The position numbers and the translations under genes were made by a program. From assembly GCA_900314595.1 (NCBI GenBank), contig OMVW01000018.1, forward strand, positions 1-33,094: 33,094 nt of DNA. The letters run 5' to 3'. Shown here piece by piece: positions 24,262 to 31,753 of the stretch; position 1 is the first letter of the stretch, and the number at the start of each line of letters is the position of its first letter. This DNA is from an uncultured Dialister sp. (GTDB lineage Bacteria; Bacillota; Negativicutes; Veillonellales; Dialisteraceae). A model generated the notes under the pieces. It searched no databases, was not told the DNA's origin, and saw nothing but the letters and a program-made list of their open reading frames with translations.

Positions 24262-24859
24262 GTGCCGGAGGCCCATGCGCGAAGCGCACTTCATAAAATT
24301 GGTTTGCGCAGCAAACCATATCCTTCATGAACCACGAAGTCTCGAACGTGACCGTGCAGTGACGTGCCGTGATGAGGCTAACCCACGAATACCGATAAAG
24401 AAGCACCCTGCTCTTTCACTTTCTTCCTCTATTCCCCCGCAGGGCCAGAAGCCCGTGCGCGCAGCGCACTTCATAAAATTGGTTTGCGCAGCAAACCATA
24501 TCCGCCCCGAACCCCGCATCCCGCACCCCGAAATCTCGAAAAAGACGCAAAAGGGGCGTGCCGCAGTGAGACTAACACCCGAATACCGCTATAGACTCAA
24601 ACCAATTTTCCCGCTAAAGGAGCACACTGCTCTTTCACTCTCATCGCTTCTGCCTCTATTCCCCCGCGGGGCCAGAGGCCCGTGCGCGAAGCGCACTTCA
24701 TAAAATTGGTTTGCGCAGCAAACCATATCCGCCCCGCACCCCGCATCCCGCACCCCGAAATCTCGAAAAAGACGCAAAAGGGGCGTGCCGCAGTGAGGCT
24801 AACCCCCGAATACCGATAAAGACTCATCCCATTTTCTCGCTAAAGGAGCACAAAAAATC
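24262..24859 (+). repeat. Three tandem copies of the intergenic element (G1-G3) ending in the nrdG leader
   Basis: Units begin at 24262, 24442 and 24669 (periods 180 and 227 bp). Each starts with H3 (a GGCC-type hairpin), H2 (GTGCGC/GCGCAC or close), CTTCATAAAATTGG and H1 with stem TGGTTTGC/GCAAACCA, then CCATATCC. Copies 2 and 3 are nearly identical through CCCCGAA/CCCCGCA heptamers and the CTCGAAAAAGACGCAAAAGG segment. All carry CCGAATACCG[AC]TA near the end; copies 2 and 3 then have CGCTAAAGGAGCACA, which in copy 3 is the ribosome binding region of nrdG. The 787-bp gap 24073-24859 has no gene. Confidence 0.85.
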
Positions 24860-25414
24860 ATGAACTACGCCAATATTAAAGAATACGATATTTCCAACGG
24901 CCCGGGCATCCGGCTTTCCCTCTTTGTTTCCGGCTGCACCCATCACTGCAAGGGCTGCTTCAATCCGGAAACCTGGGATTTCAGGTACGGCAAACCGTTC
25001 ACAAAGGAAGTGGAAGACTACATCCTGAAGGAAGTGGGCCAGGAATTCTATGAAGGCATGACGCTCCTGGGCGGGGAACCCATGGAACCGGTGAACCAGA
25101 AAGGGCTCCTCTCCCTCGTCACCCGTTTCAAGGAAATGTACCCGCAGAAAACCCTCTGGTGCTTCACGGGCTACCTTTATGACAGAGACCTCCTCGGTCA
25201 CTTTGTCAAAGCCATGCCGGAAACCATGGAGCTTTTAAAGCGCATCGATGTGCTGGTGGATGGCGAATTCATGCTGGATAAAAAGGACGTGACCCTCCTC
25301 TTCAAAGGATCGTCCAACCAGCGGACCATCGACGTGCAGAAGAGCCTGAAATCGGGCAAGGTCATCTCCTGGGATCCCGGCGATACAAGCATGAGCCCGA
25401 ATTCGAAGATCTGA
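24860..25414 (+). CDS. nrdG: Anaerobic ribonucleotide reductase activating protein (radical SAM)
   Basis: 184 residues from an ATG twelve bases after AAAGGAG. NrdG uses an iron-sulfur cluster and S-adenosylmethionine to create the glycyl radical in NrdD. The cluster motif CTHHCKGC is at Cys26, Cys30, Cys33; GGEP follows in TLLGGEPMEPVNQKGLLSLV, and WCFTGYLYD and DVLVDGEFMLDKKDVTLLFKGSSNQR are family signatures. Length fits (150-180 usual, here slightly longer). It is transcribed alone, apart from nrdD; the upstream gap is a repeat array and no confident promoter was found. A separate promoter, or one within the repeat, is implied by the SWIM genes on the other strand. Confidence 0.94.
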   Translation: MNYANIKEYDISNGPGIRLSLFVSGCTHHCKGCFNPETWDFRYGKPFTKEVEDYILKEVGQEFYEGMTLLGGEPMEPVNQKGLLSLVTRFKEMYPQKTLWCFTGYLYDRDLLGHFVKAMPETMELLKRIDVLVDGEFMLDKKDVTLLFKGSSNQRTIDVQKSLKSGKVISWDPGDTSMSPNSKI

Positions 25415-25440
25415 TATTTTACGGAATATCTTTGTATTCT

Positions 25441-25464
25441 GCCCGCCTTTGGTGGGCCTTTTTC
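25441..25464 (+). terminator. Intrinsic terminator of nrdG
   Basis: GCCCGCC (25441-25447) and GGTGGGC (25451-25457, one G-T pair) with a TTT loop, then CTTTTTC, 27 bp past the stop. Confidence 0.8.
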
Positions 25465-25538
25465 ATTGAGGTTAATGGTTGCCGGTCCGCAAGCTATATC
25501 CCGAAAGGAAAACTATTTTCACTGAAATCGTGCATTGA

Positions 25539-25887
25539 GGTTAATGGTTAATGGCTAATGGCTGGCACCCGCCAGTTGTAAATTTTAAATTTCCCGTTTC
25601 GGAGAAAAGAATCCTGTTTGTTCTGAAGTGCATCTCTTCTCAGAGTACAATCCTTTCAAAAACGCGAAAAAAGGGCCTTCCCAGCGTCCCCCGCGCTTCA
25701 AGGATATAATTCCTATTCTTCTCATTCTAAATGCCAGAAATGGCAAATATTGTATTTCTTTGAAACATTGACGCAATATATTGGGCTATTCGGGGATTTT
25801 CATAATGCCTGTGCAAAGTCCCCATATAAAATTCGTGCCCCGTCAGGGGCACACCTTCCCGCAATCCGAAATCCGCAATCCGATTAC
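25539..25887. repeat. Heptamer arrays and partial intergenic element (copy H)
   Basis: The 568-bp gap 25415-25982 has no convincing gene. GGTTAAT, GGTTAAT, GGCTAAT (25539-25559) form one heptamer array, with an earlier single copy near 25470. About 250 bp on, at 25808, the element's conserved GCCTGTGCAAAGTCCCCATA block appears, then H4 as GTGCCCC/GGGGCAC with a GTCA loop, then CGCAATC, CGAAATC, CGCAATC (25860-25880). H1 to H3 are missing, so this is a partial copy. The AT-rich stretch between them shows nothing I can name. Confidence 0.65.
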
Positions 25888-25930
25888 AGCAGCTGACTCC
25901 AACCAGCTATCTCTCCATTGACGCACTAAA

Positions 25931-25961
25931 AAACCGGCCCCTTTCGAGGTCGGCTTTTTTA
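25931..25961. terminator. Bidirectional terminator between nrdG and cstA
   Basis: CCGGCC and GGTCGG (one G-T pair) around a CCTTTCGA loop, with A-run on the left and T-run on the right. It serves cstA leftward, 22 bp past its stop. Confidence 0.75.
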
Positions 25962-25982
25962 TTTCCACTCTACAGAGAAGGA

Positions 25983-27761
25983 TCAGTCCTTATCGTCGCC
26001 GAGAAGTTCGCCTTCGTCCATCTGGGTTTCAGTGGGTTCGCCGAAGACTTTCTTTTCAGCATGGGGATGCATAACGGTCTTGTAACCTTCTACAGCCAGC
26101 TGGAGAGCCAGGATGATCAGGAGTGCTCCGATGATTGCCTGAGCGTAAGGACCCCAGTCGGCAGCGCCTTTCATGATCATTCCGGTCTGGTTCTTAACGA
26201 TGATTGCCAGAGAAGAAATAGTAACAACCAGCATGAAAGACATCGGTACGAGGAACATCTTGTTGTTCTTGCCTGCGTTGCCGAGCCATGCTGCTACTGC
26301 AATGAGGCCGATAGCTGCGAGCAGCTGGTTAGCTGCGCCGAAGAGGCCCCAGATCTTGGCAAATCCGCCCATGCCGAGCATGATGCCGAGGATTACAGTG
26401 AGGATGGTTGCAAAGTAGGGGTTAACCATGAGTTTCTTGAAACCGCCCTTGATATCCTTCGGGGTCTGGCCAGGTTCGAGCCAGAATTCCTGGAACATGA
26501 AGCGCGCAAGTCTGGTTGCGGTATCAAGAGAGGTGAGGCAGAATGCGGAATAGGTCAGAACCAGCAGGGTGTACATGATATTTTCCATGCCGGAGAATCC
26601 CGGGATGGCTGCGATCATAGCTGCGATGCCGCCTGCGAAAATATCGGTTGCGCCTTTTACATGGCCTGTTTCTCTAGCGTAGGCGATAGCGCAGAGGGTG
26701 ATGATAGCGAGTACGCATTCCAGAAGCATGCCGCCGTAAGCAATCGGTCTTGCATCCTTTTCTTTATCCAGCTGTTTGGAAGTGGTGCCGGAGGATACGA
26801 GAGAATGGAAACCGGAAATAGCGCCGCAAGCTACGGTGGTGAACAGGATCGGGAACAGGTACTGGGTGCCTGCCTTGTTGGTTACAACGAAATTGGTGAA
26901 TGCCGGGAAGAGATCCGGGTTGATGTCAGGATGAGCGCCTACAATGCCGATGATAGCAACGATGAGCATTGCATAGAGTAAGAAAGAAGACAGGTAATCG
27001 CGTGGCTGCAGGAGAATCCAGACAGGAGTTACGGATGCTATGGTAATGTAGAGACCAACCAGCCACATCCAGGTGGTGGTGGTGAAATAGAACGGATGGA
27101 AATTCATGCCGACAGCCATGCAGATGACGATGGCAGCTACACCGCAGAGAGTGGATACTGCGAAAGATGCATGACGGCGATAAACGGTAAAACCAAAAAT
27201 AATTGCAATAACAATGAAGAGGATGGATACCATGGCAACGGATGCCGGGGTAGCACTCTTTGCTTCGTTGAGTACGCCGTTTTCAAAGGTAGCGCCGAAA
27301 GTGGAAGCTACGATAGCTGCAAATGCTGCAACGACAAGAATCAGGGTGAGGTAGGAGAAAATAATGAAGAGCTGTTTTGCCTTCTTGGACATGTTGGCTT
27401 CAATGATTTCACCGATGGACTGGCCATTGTGACGAACAGACGCAAAAAGAGCGCCGAAATCATGAACGCCGCCGAAGAAGATACCACCTACCAGTACCCA
27501 GAGGGTAACCGGGAGCCAGCCAAACATAGCTGCGGCAATCGGTCCGGTGATTGGGCCTGCGCCGGCGATGGAGGAGAAGTGATGGCCCATGAGGACCGGA
27601 GCTTTTGCCGGTACATAGTCGACACCATCTTCCATGGTGTGAGCCGGAGTCGGGATGTCGCCTTCGCCTACACCCCACTGCTTAACGAGCCAGCGGCCGT
27701 AGAAAATATAGCCGCACAGCAGAATTACTAAACAAACTGCCAATAAAACTAAAGTATTCAT
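25983..27761 (-). CDS. cstA: Carbon starvation protein CstA family transporter
   Basis: 592 residues from ATG 27761, after GGGGGAT; the open frame upstream has no ribosome site. A polytopic membrane protein with about 15 hydrophobic segments. Signature: YVPAKAPVLMGHHFSSIAGA, then GPITGPIAAAMFGWLPVTLW and GGIFFGGVHDFGALFASVRH, and later GFHSLVSSGTTSKQLDKEKD. CstA-family proteins take up peptides or pyruvate with protons, typically when carbon is short; E. coli CstA is about 700 residues and the Gram-positive type is shorter, as here. The C-terminus is a charged cytoplasmic tail. An extended -10 (TGGTACAAT, leftward, 27817-27825) lies upstream. Neighbours give no substrate clue. Confidence 0.92.
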   Translation of the reverse strand: MNTLVLLAVCLVILLCGYIFYGRWLVKQWGVGEGDIPTPAHTMEDGVDYVPAKAPVLMGHHFSSIAGAGPITGPIAAAMFGWLPVTLWVLVGGIFFGGVHDFGALFASVRHNGQSIGEIIEANMSKKAKQLFIIFSYLTLILVVAAFAAIVASTFGATFENGVLNEAKSATPASVAMVSILFIVIAIIFGFTVYRRHASFAVSTLCGVAAIVICMAVGMNFHPFYFTTTTWMWLVGLYITIASVTPVWILLQPRDYLSSFLLYAMLIVAIIGIVGAHPDINPDLFPAFTNFVVTNKAGTQYLFPILFTTVACGAISGFHSLVSSGTTSKQLDKEKDARPIAYGGMLLECVLAIITLCAIAYARETGHVKGATDIFAGGIAAMIAAIPGFSGMENIMYTLLVLTYSAFCLTSLDTATRLARFMFQEFWLEPGQTPKDIKGGFKKLMVNPYFATILTVILGIMLGMGGFAKIWGLFGAANQLLAAIGLIAVAAWLGNAGKNNKMFLVPMSFMLVVTISSLAIIVKNQTGMIMKGAADWGPYAQAIIGALLIILALQLAVEGYKTVMHPHAEKKVFGEPTETQMDEGELLGDDKD

Positions 27762-27816
27762 TTTATCCCCCTTTCCAGGGAAACCAGTAGATTTGGCCGC
27801 CATTGGCCATTATGAA

Positions 27817-27825
27817 ATTGTACCA
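27817..27825 (-). promoter_or_regulatory. Extended -10 promoter candidate of cstA
   Basis: Reads TGGTACAAT leftward, 56 bp before the start at 27761. No clear -35. Confidence 0.4.
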
Positions 27826-27872
27826 CGCGCCGCCCGATTCCCATCATCCTATGCTGCCTGGGCGGTCTCTGA

Positions 27873-28454
27873 TTAAGCTAACAATTCATAATTCTCAAAA
27901 ACTTTTTTCAGACCTTTTTCCATGCACTTTCCGGCAGAATTGAAATCAAAACGGCCGGTCGAGAGGTCCAGTGCCCCCACATGGTATTCCATCCATCCGT
28001 GGAAGGAAAAGCGGAAGGTCTTATAATACTTGCATCTCTTCAATGCTTTTCTCGCATCTTCATCCATGGATCCACAGACGAATATGGGAGAAATGTAGGT
28101 ATACATGTGACCCGGTCCTATATGGGCCAGCTCCATACCCGTGTTCAGGGCATAATCCCTGAGTTCTTCGAACAGCGGCAGCGTCAGACGCGGCACATTG
28201 AATATGAACAGGAATTCCTCCTGCGCCGTAGCCCACAGCTTAGCCGAGTGGAAAAAGAAATATTTCTCCAACTGTTCATAGTACTCACATACTGCGGAGA
28301 GCTGGGCATCTCCGGTGAAATGAGGAGTTTCCAAACGGGCCGCTTCCGCAAGTCCCTTGTTTTCCTCCGGCATTCCGCCATCGAAACGGGTGATATTGTA
28401 ATACCGGCGATAACCGGATATCAGCCTTTCCACCGCTCTCTTTCTGTTCTCCAT
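27873..28454 (-). CDS. DUF8052 domain protein
   Basis: 193 residues from ATG 28454 with AAGGAGG upstream; a longer frame to 28544 has no ribosome site. Landmarks: RAVERLISGYRRYYNITRF, the segment KYFFFHSAKLWATAQEEFLF, then HIGPGHMYTYISPIFVCGSM, ARKALKRCKYYKTFRFSFHG and WMEYHVGALDLSTGRFDFNS. The H-M-x-T, K-x-Y/F-K-x-F-x-F-G/H-x-G-W and A-V/L-D-L pattern fits DUF8052 proteins of Clostridia and Negativicutes as I recall them; no function is known. Soluble, no signal peptide. A TGGTATACT box (about 28650, leftward) could drive it with a leader of about 190 nt. cstA lies 112 bp downstream. Confidence 0.65.
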   Translation of the reverse strand: MENRKRAVERLISGYRRYYNITRFDGGMPEENKGLAEAARLETPHFTGDAQLSAVCEYYEQLEKYFFFHSAKLWATAQEEFLFIFNVPRLTLPLFEELRDYALNTGMELAHIGPGHMYTYISPIFVCGSMDEDARKALKRCKYYKTFRFSFHGWMEYHVGALDLSTGRFDFNSAGKCMEKGLKKVFENYELLA

Positions 28455-28794
28455 AAGCCCCTCCTTTCTACGCATAATAAAATGTAATAAATAAAAAACT
28501 TGATTAGATGATGTTGGTACAACTATACTCTTTAATTTTCCCATTAGCCAATAAAACTTATCTATAGCAAGTTTAAAATATTGTTATAGCAATGGTTTCT
28601 AGTAGCTACTTATAAACTATTTTCCTTTAATATTGACACCTTTATGAATATAGTATACCACTTAAGTAAATGCATGAAAAGAAAATAATGGCAAAATAAA
28701 CGGATACCGCTCCGGCTCTCCCTCTTCTGACGGGATCCTCGGGGCCATTCTTTATTTCATTCTTTATCCCACCCTTTATTTAGTTCTTTATTTA

Positions 28795-28890
28795 TATACT
28801 ATATATATGAAATCCCCTGCCTCATGCGAGGCCTTGACGCTTCCCCGAGAAGGCCCGGCGCAGGAAATGGAAAGTCTGCTGCTTTCCTGC
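28795..28890. other. Structured, AT-then-GC-rich intergenic stretch
   Basis: Part of the 1.27-kb gap 28455-29728. An AT-rich run with TATACTATATATATG is followed rightward by CCTCATGCGAGG, GGCCTT/AAGGCC with a TTCCCC-containing loop, and GCAGGAAA/TTTCCTGC. It could be a third small RNA on the + strand with a C-rich loop, but there is no U-tract after it, so no RNA is called. Confidence 0.25.
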
Positions 28891-28906
28891 CCATCAATCC
28901 ATCCAC

Positions 28907-29096
28907 GTGAAAACCTGCCGGTGGGGAAACCGGCAGGTTAGGGAGAGAGGGTAATTATTATTCAGAAAAATCAGATACAATCGCTAAGTAAGCTTCACCT
29001 CCTGATGGTAAAGATTCCTTTCCCACCGTCTCAAGGGGATTTAAGACCGGTGAGGGAATGATCTCTGTCATAAGTTGACTTCCGGTCAACTTATGT
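28907..29096 (-). ncRNA. Small RNA candidate 1 of a tandem pair
   Basis: About 190 nt reading leftward. A promoter is visible (TTGCGC 29123-29128, 16 bp, TATAAT 29101-29106). Layout: 5' hairpin ATAAGTTGAC/GTCAACTTAT (29070-29094); a longer stem-loop closed by ATTCC/GGAAT (29014-29059) with a C-rich loop (AAATCCCCTT); AGGAGGTG (28996-29003) followed by a small hairpin; a CU-rich strand CCCTCTCTCCC (28941-28951); terminator AACCTGCCGG/CCGGCAGGTT with loop TTTCCCCA (28912-28939) and a short T-tract. No good start codon follows the AGGAGGTG; a GTG opens only four codons. The parts recur in candidate 2. Confidence 0.6.
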
Positions 29097-29100
29097 GTTT

Positions 29101-29128
29101 ATTATACCATCTTTTCCCAAAAGCGCAA
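29101..29128 (-). promoter_or_regulatory. Promoter of small RNA candidate 1
   Basis: TTGCGC (29123-29128), 16-bp spacer ending in TGG, TATAAT (29101-29106), all leftward. The dyad ATGACT/AGTCAT (29138-29152) lies just upstream of the -35. Confidence 0.6.
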
Positions 29129-29291
29129 GTACTTTTTATGACTTTCAGTCATTTAACGATTATAAAATTTCTTTATGCCCACCCGGACCTTCATTCATAA
29201 AGCTTATGCTGCATAAATTCCGGTCCTGTTCGTTTTAAAAATTGATTGGAAAATACGAAAAATTTTCTATTTTAACTATCCCCAACCGTCC

Positions 29292-29318
29292 CCTTATACT
29301 TTATAATAAAGTATAAGG
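29292..29318. promoter_or_regulatory. Perfect 12-bp palindrome between the two RNA candidates
   Basis: CCTTATACTTTA (29292-29303) and TAAAGTATAAGG (29307-29318) around a 3-bp centre. It has no T-tract on either side, so an operator is more likely than a terminator. It lies about 170 bp upstream of the promoter of candidate 1. Confidence 0.45.
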
Positions 29319-29360
29319 TAAAAGAGACTGATCATCATTGTCATCGCCCTTTTTCAGCAC

Positions 29361-29530
29361 CTAAAAACCCCGAAAGTGGGGAAACTTTCAGGGTTTCAGA
29401 GAGAGGGCTATAACTGATCAGAAAACTCGAAACAATTGACTGCTCAGTCCACCTCCTTTATGTATCCCGGACTGCTTTCCGGGGAGTTGAAGCTGCTTTT
29501 GGGATTTTTAATCGTTGACCATGTTCAACT
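29361..29530 (-). ncRNA. Small RNA candidate 2 of a tandem pair
   Basis: About 170 nt reading leftward, with the same order as candidate 1: hairpin GTTGA/TCAAC (29514-29529); stem-loop closed by ATCCC/GGGAT (29464-29505) with CTCCCC in the loop; AGGAGGTG (29450-29457) followed by a small hairpin GACTG/CAGTC; TTGTTTCGAGTTTTCTGA against TTGTATCTGATTTTTCTGA in candidate 1; CCCTCTCTC (29399-29407); terminator with loop TTTCCCCA, identical to that of candidate 1 (29365-29396), then TTTTTAG. Its promoter is unclear; TATAGT and AATAAT lie near 29528-29539. Confidence 0.6.
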
Positions 29531-29575
29531 ATAATTATTGGTTCATCTTTTTTCTTGACTGCAAGTCTATTTCAT

Positions 29576-29606
29576 AAAATATTTTCACTTTTTATGAAAA
29601 TATTTT
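29576..29606. promoter_or_regulatory. AT-rich 12-bp inverted repeat upstream of the TetR gene
   Basis: AAAATATTTTCA (29576-29587) and TGAAAATATTTT (29595-29606) are perfect arms 7 bp apart. It lies between small RNA candidate 2 and tetR, a natural place for a TetR autoregulatory operator acting on one or both sides. Confidence 0.45.
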
Positions 29607-29728
29607 TCGATACTATTTTCAGAAATTTATAGGTTTCTCCCGTATCCATATTGAAAACAGTGCCGATCCTTTTTGACCATTTTCTCGCCGCTTTCAGTAC
29701 TGCGGGAACAGAGACAGGGAGTGTTATT

Positions 29729-30412
29729 ATGAAGGGGAGACAGTGGTCTCTGCAGCATACCATCGACGTACGACGCAAAATCCTGAATGCGGCCAAAGAC
29801 CTTTTCACGTCCCAGGGCTACAAGAAAACCACCATCCGCCAGATCGTGGACAAGTCAGGCATACTGACGGGGAGCATTTATTATCTGTATAAAAATAAAG
29901 ACGAAATCTTTCAGTCCCTCATCCTGTCGCTCACGAAGCAATGCATCAAAAGCATCGATGAAGTCTGCGAAGGGGAATCGGAAGATTACAAATGCCTCGC
30001 CGCCATCTCCGTCGAAATGCATGCCATCCATGCCAGCCCCATCGTATGCGAATGTTTCTACGCAGGCTATACGTCCCCCGCGATTTTCAAGAAATTCGTG
30101 GAAACCTATGCAGAGCTGGTGTACGAACTCTTTAAAAATACCGCCACCCCCTACTCCAGGAAAGAAACCTTCCATCAGGCCCTCACCATACGAAGCGCCA
30201 TGAGCGGTTACGTGATGGCCCATTATTTCATTGAGCCTTTTGACTATGAGAAATATCCGGATCATGTGCTCTCCCTGGTCCTTTTCCTTCATGGGGTCCC
30301 CCGGGATAAAATGAGCGGTATCATCGCCCACCTTCATGAACGGGATGAACTCTGGAGCTGCATCGGAAAGCATCTCCGGGATGCGCCGGTAGAAGAAACG
30401 GAGAAAGAATAA
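29729..30412 (+). CDS. TetR/AcrR-family transcriptional regulator
   Basis: 227 residues from ATG 29729 with GGGAG eight bases upstream; the open frame starts 26 codons earlier without a ribosome site. N-terminal helix-turn-helix: VRRKILNAAKDLFTSQGYKK, TTIRQIVDKSGILTGSIYYL, YKNKDEIFQSLIL, which is the TetR pattern including the SIYYxYxxKDEI motif. The C-terminal half is the ligand and dimer region (CECFYAGYTSPAIFKKFVET, then MSGYVMAHYFIEPFDYEKYP). The ligand and targets are unknown. It is divergent from the two small RNA candidates, with an inverted repeat between, which suggests it may regulate them or itself. Confidence 0.88.
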   Translation: MKGRQWSLQHTIDVRRKILNAAKDLFTSQGYKKTTIRQIVDKSGILTGSIYYLYKNKDEIFQSLILSLTKQCIKSIDEVCEGESEDYKCLAAISVEMHAIHASPIVCECFYAGYTSPAIFKKFVETYAELVYELFKNTATPYSRKETFHQALTIRSAMSGYVMAHYFIEPFDYEKYPDHVLSLVLFLHGVPRDKMSGIIAHLHERDELWSCIGKHLRDAPVEETEKE

Positions 30413-30547
30413 ATCCGCTTCCTCATCACAGCAACGAGCCCCGGCTGATTTTCAGAGTCAGAAATGAATTCATTCACAACCCCGGGGCCCTGCAATAATT
30501 ACACAATATGTTGAATTATCCGAAATGATAAAGTTATCAGTGAAAGA

Positions 30548-30576
30548 GGCCCGCATCTTTGAATGGCGGGCCTTTT
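30548..30576 (+). terminator. Intrinsic terminator downstream of the TetR gene
   Basis: GGCCCGC (30548-30554) and GCGGGCC (30566-30572), then TTTT. The gap 30413-30936 also has a GCCCCGG/CCGGGGC pair (30438-30488) and AT-rich DNA, but no gene. Confidence 0.75.
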
Positions 30577-30936
30577 CATACATAGTTCTCATTGAAAAAG
30601 CATAAATTACATGTAAATAGCCGCCTCTTACTATCTAAAAGCCCGCCTCAGCTGATAACTATTTCCCTGAAGTTTTTAAAGAAAGTATACCGGTCCCGGC
30701 ACCCCCTTTTTATGAATGCATAAAAAGGGACTGGCGGAATTCTATATTGAACAGGTTAAAAAGAAAAATCTATATAAAAGGATGACAATCTCCGGAATGA
30801 GTCGGAAAGTTCCTGCCAGTGCCTGTCAACTTTTCACCACCCGCCGCTGCTGAAAAACCCACGATTCCTGTGAGGCATGATATAATAGAAATAAAGGAAA
30901 CGGAATAATAATAATACTTTCAAAGGAGGAATCATT

Positions 30937-31506
30937 ATGGACGAAATTTTCAGGAGAGGAACCTGCCGGTATTTCAAAAAGCTCACCCCCATCCCCGATG
31001 ACCAGCTGCTCACGCTGGTGAAAGCAGGCATGCAGGCCCGGGCTGTAGGCAACCAGAAATCCCGCGATTTCATCATTGTCACCCGGGAGGATCTGGTCAC
31101 TTCCCTTTCCTATAACAGCATCATCGCAGGCCCTGCCAGAAGGGCTTCCGCAGTCATCGTCATCGTAGGCAAAAAAGAAGGCATTTCTTTCCCTGAGGAA
31201 TGGACCTTCGACTGCGCAGCCGCTGCCCAGAATATCCTGATCGAAGCAGAACATCTCGGCCTTGCCACTCTCTGGATGCAGGTTTATCCCTACCAGGACA
31301 GAAAAATCAAAATCAATCACCTCCTGGACCTTCCCGACGATGGAGCGGAAGCTTTCTGCATGATCGCCGTGGGCTATGCAGAAAGACGCCCCGTGCGGAT
31401 CAACCGTTTCGATGAAAGGGCCATTTCCTATGATCTCTACGGTAAACACACCCAGGCACAGGAAGTGCTGAAAAGAGACCCGCGCACCGACTGGGGCGAA
31501 TCCTGA
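30937..31506 (+). CDS. Nitroreductase family protein
   Basis: 189 residues from an ATG with AAAGGAGG upstream; an extended -10 TGATATAAT lies about 55 bp before it. FMN-dependent NAD(P)H oxidoreductase fold: DEIFRRGTCRYFKKLTPIPD (the RRSxRxF-like N-terminus), AGMQARAVGNQKSRDFIIVT (in place of the usual AP[ST] motif), DCAAAAQNILIEAEHLGLAT and WMQVYPYQDRK, FCMIAVGYAERRPVR. Length matches short family members. The physiological substrate (quinones, nitroaromatics, flavins or others) cannot be read from sequence. It is monocistronic. Confidence 0.87.
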   Translation: MDEIFRRGTCRYFKKLTPIPDDQLLTLVKAGMQARAVGNQKSRDFIIVTREDLVTSLSYNSIIAGPARRASAVIVIVGKKEGISFPEEWTFDCAAAAQNILIEAEHLGLATLWMQVYPYQDRKIKINHLLDLPDDGAEAFCMIAVGYAERRPVRINRFDERAISYDLYGKHTQAQEVLKRDPRTDWGES

Positions 31507-31556
31507 TTCCTGACGGATAACAGGGAAAATATAAATTTCACAAACTTGCTGTAGAA

Positions 31557-31591
31557 AGTTATCAGTTATTAGTTATTGGTTTTTAGTGATT
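31557..31591. repeat. Heptamer array I
   Basis: AGTTATC, AGTTATT, AGTTATT, GGTTTTT, AGTGATT (31557-31591), running directly into the GGCGCGC/GCGCGCC terminator. Another array of 7-bp units with no hairpin core. Related to the TTTTTAG array of copy C. Confidence 0.6.
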
Positions 31592-31593
31592 GA

Positions 31594-31625
31594 GGCGCGC
31601 ATCCATTTTGTGAAGCGCGCCTTTT
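31594..31625 (+). terminator. Intrinsic terminator of the nitroreductase gene
   Basis: GGCGCGC (31594-31600) and GCGCGCC (31615-31621) followed by TTTT. Confidence 0.75.
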
Positions 31626-31679
31626 CGTAATCAGGAAAGACCAGGAATCCCCATCCATGAAAAACCGGAATTACCTCTC

Positions 31680-31707
31680 TTGACGAAAAATCACTTTATG
31701 GTATAAT
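31680..31707 (+). promoter_or_regulatory. Promoter of trxA
   Basis: TTGACG (31680-31685), 16-bp spacer ending in TGG, TATAAT (31702-31707); 46 bp before the start codon. The best consensus promoter in the window. Confidence 0.75.
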
Positions 31708-31753
31708 GAATATATCGAAATAATTAAATATTACTCATTAAGGAGAGATACCT

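Noticed and set aside
24275..24703. A 142-codon + frame across the triplicated repeat
   Set aside because: It repeats the same peptide because the DNA is repeated; no ribosome site and it crosses hairpins H1 to H3.
24262..24859. Possible CRISPR array
   Set aside because: Three units of 180-230 bp with repeated interiors, no 24-40 bp repeats with unique spacers and no cas genes.
25585..25776. A 63-codon leftward frame in the gap between nrdG and cstA
   Set aside because: No ribosome site, low-complexity Phe/Arg-rich product and no family resemblance.
28455..28544. A 30-codon N-terminal extension of the DUF8052 protein
   Set aside because: The upstream ATG has no ribosome site, whereas AAGGAGG precedes the ATG at 28454.
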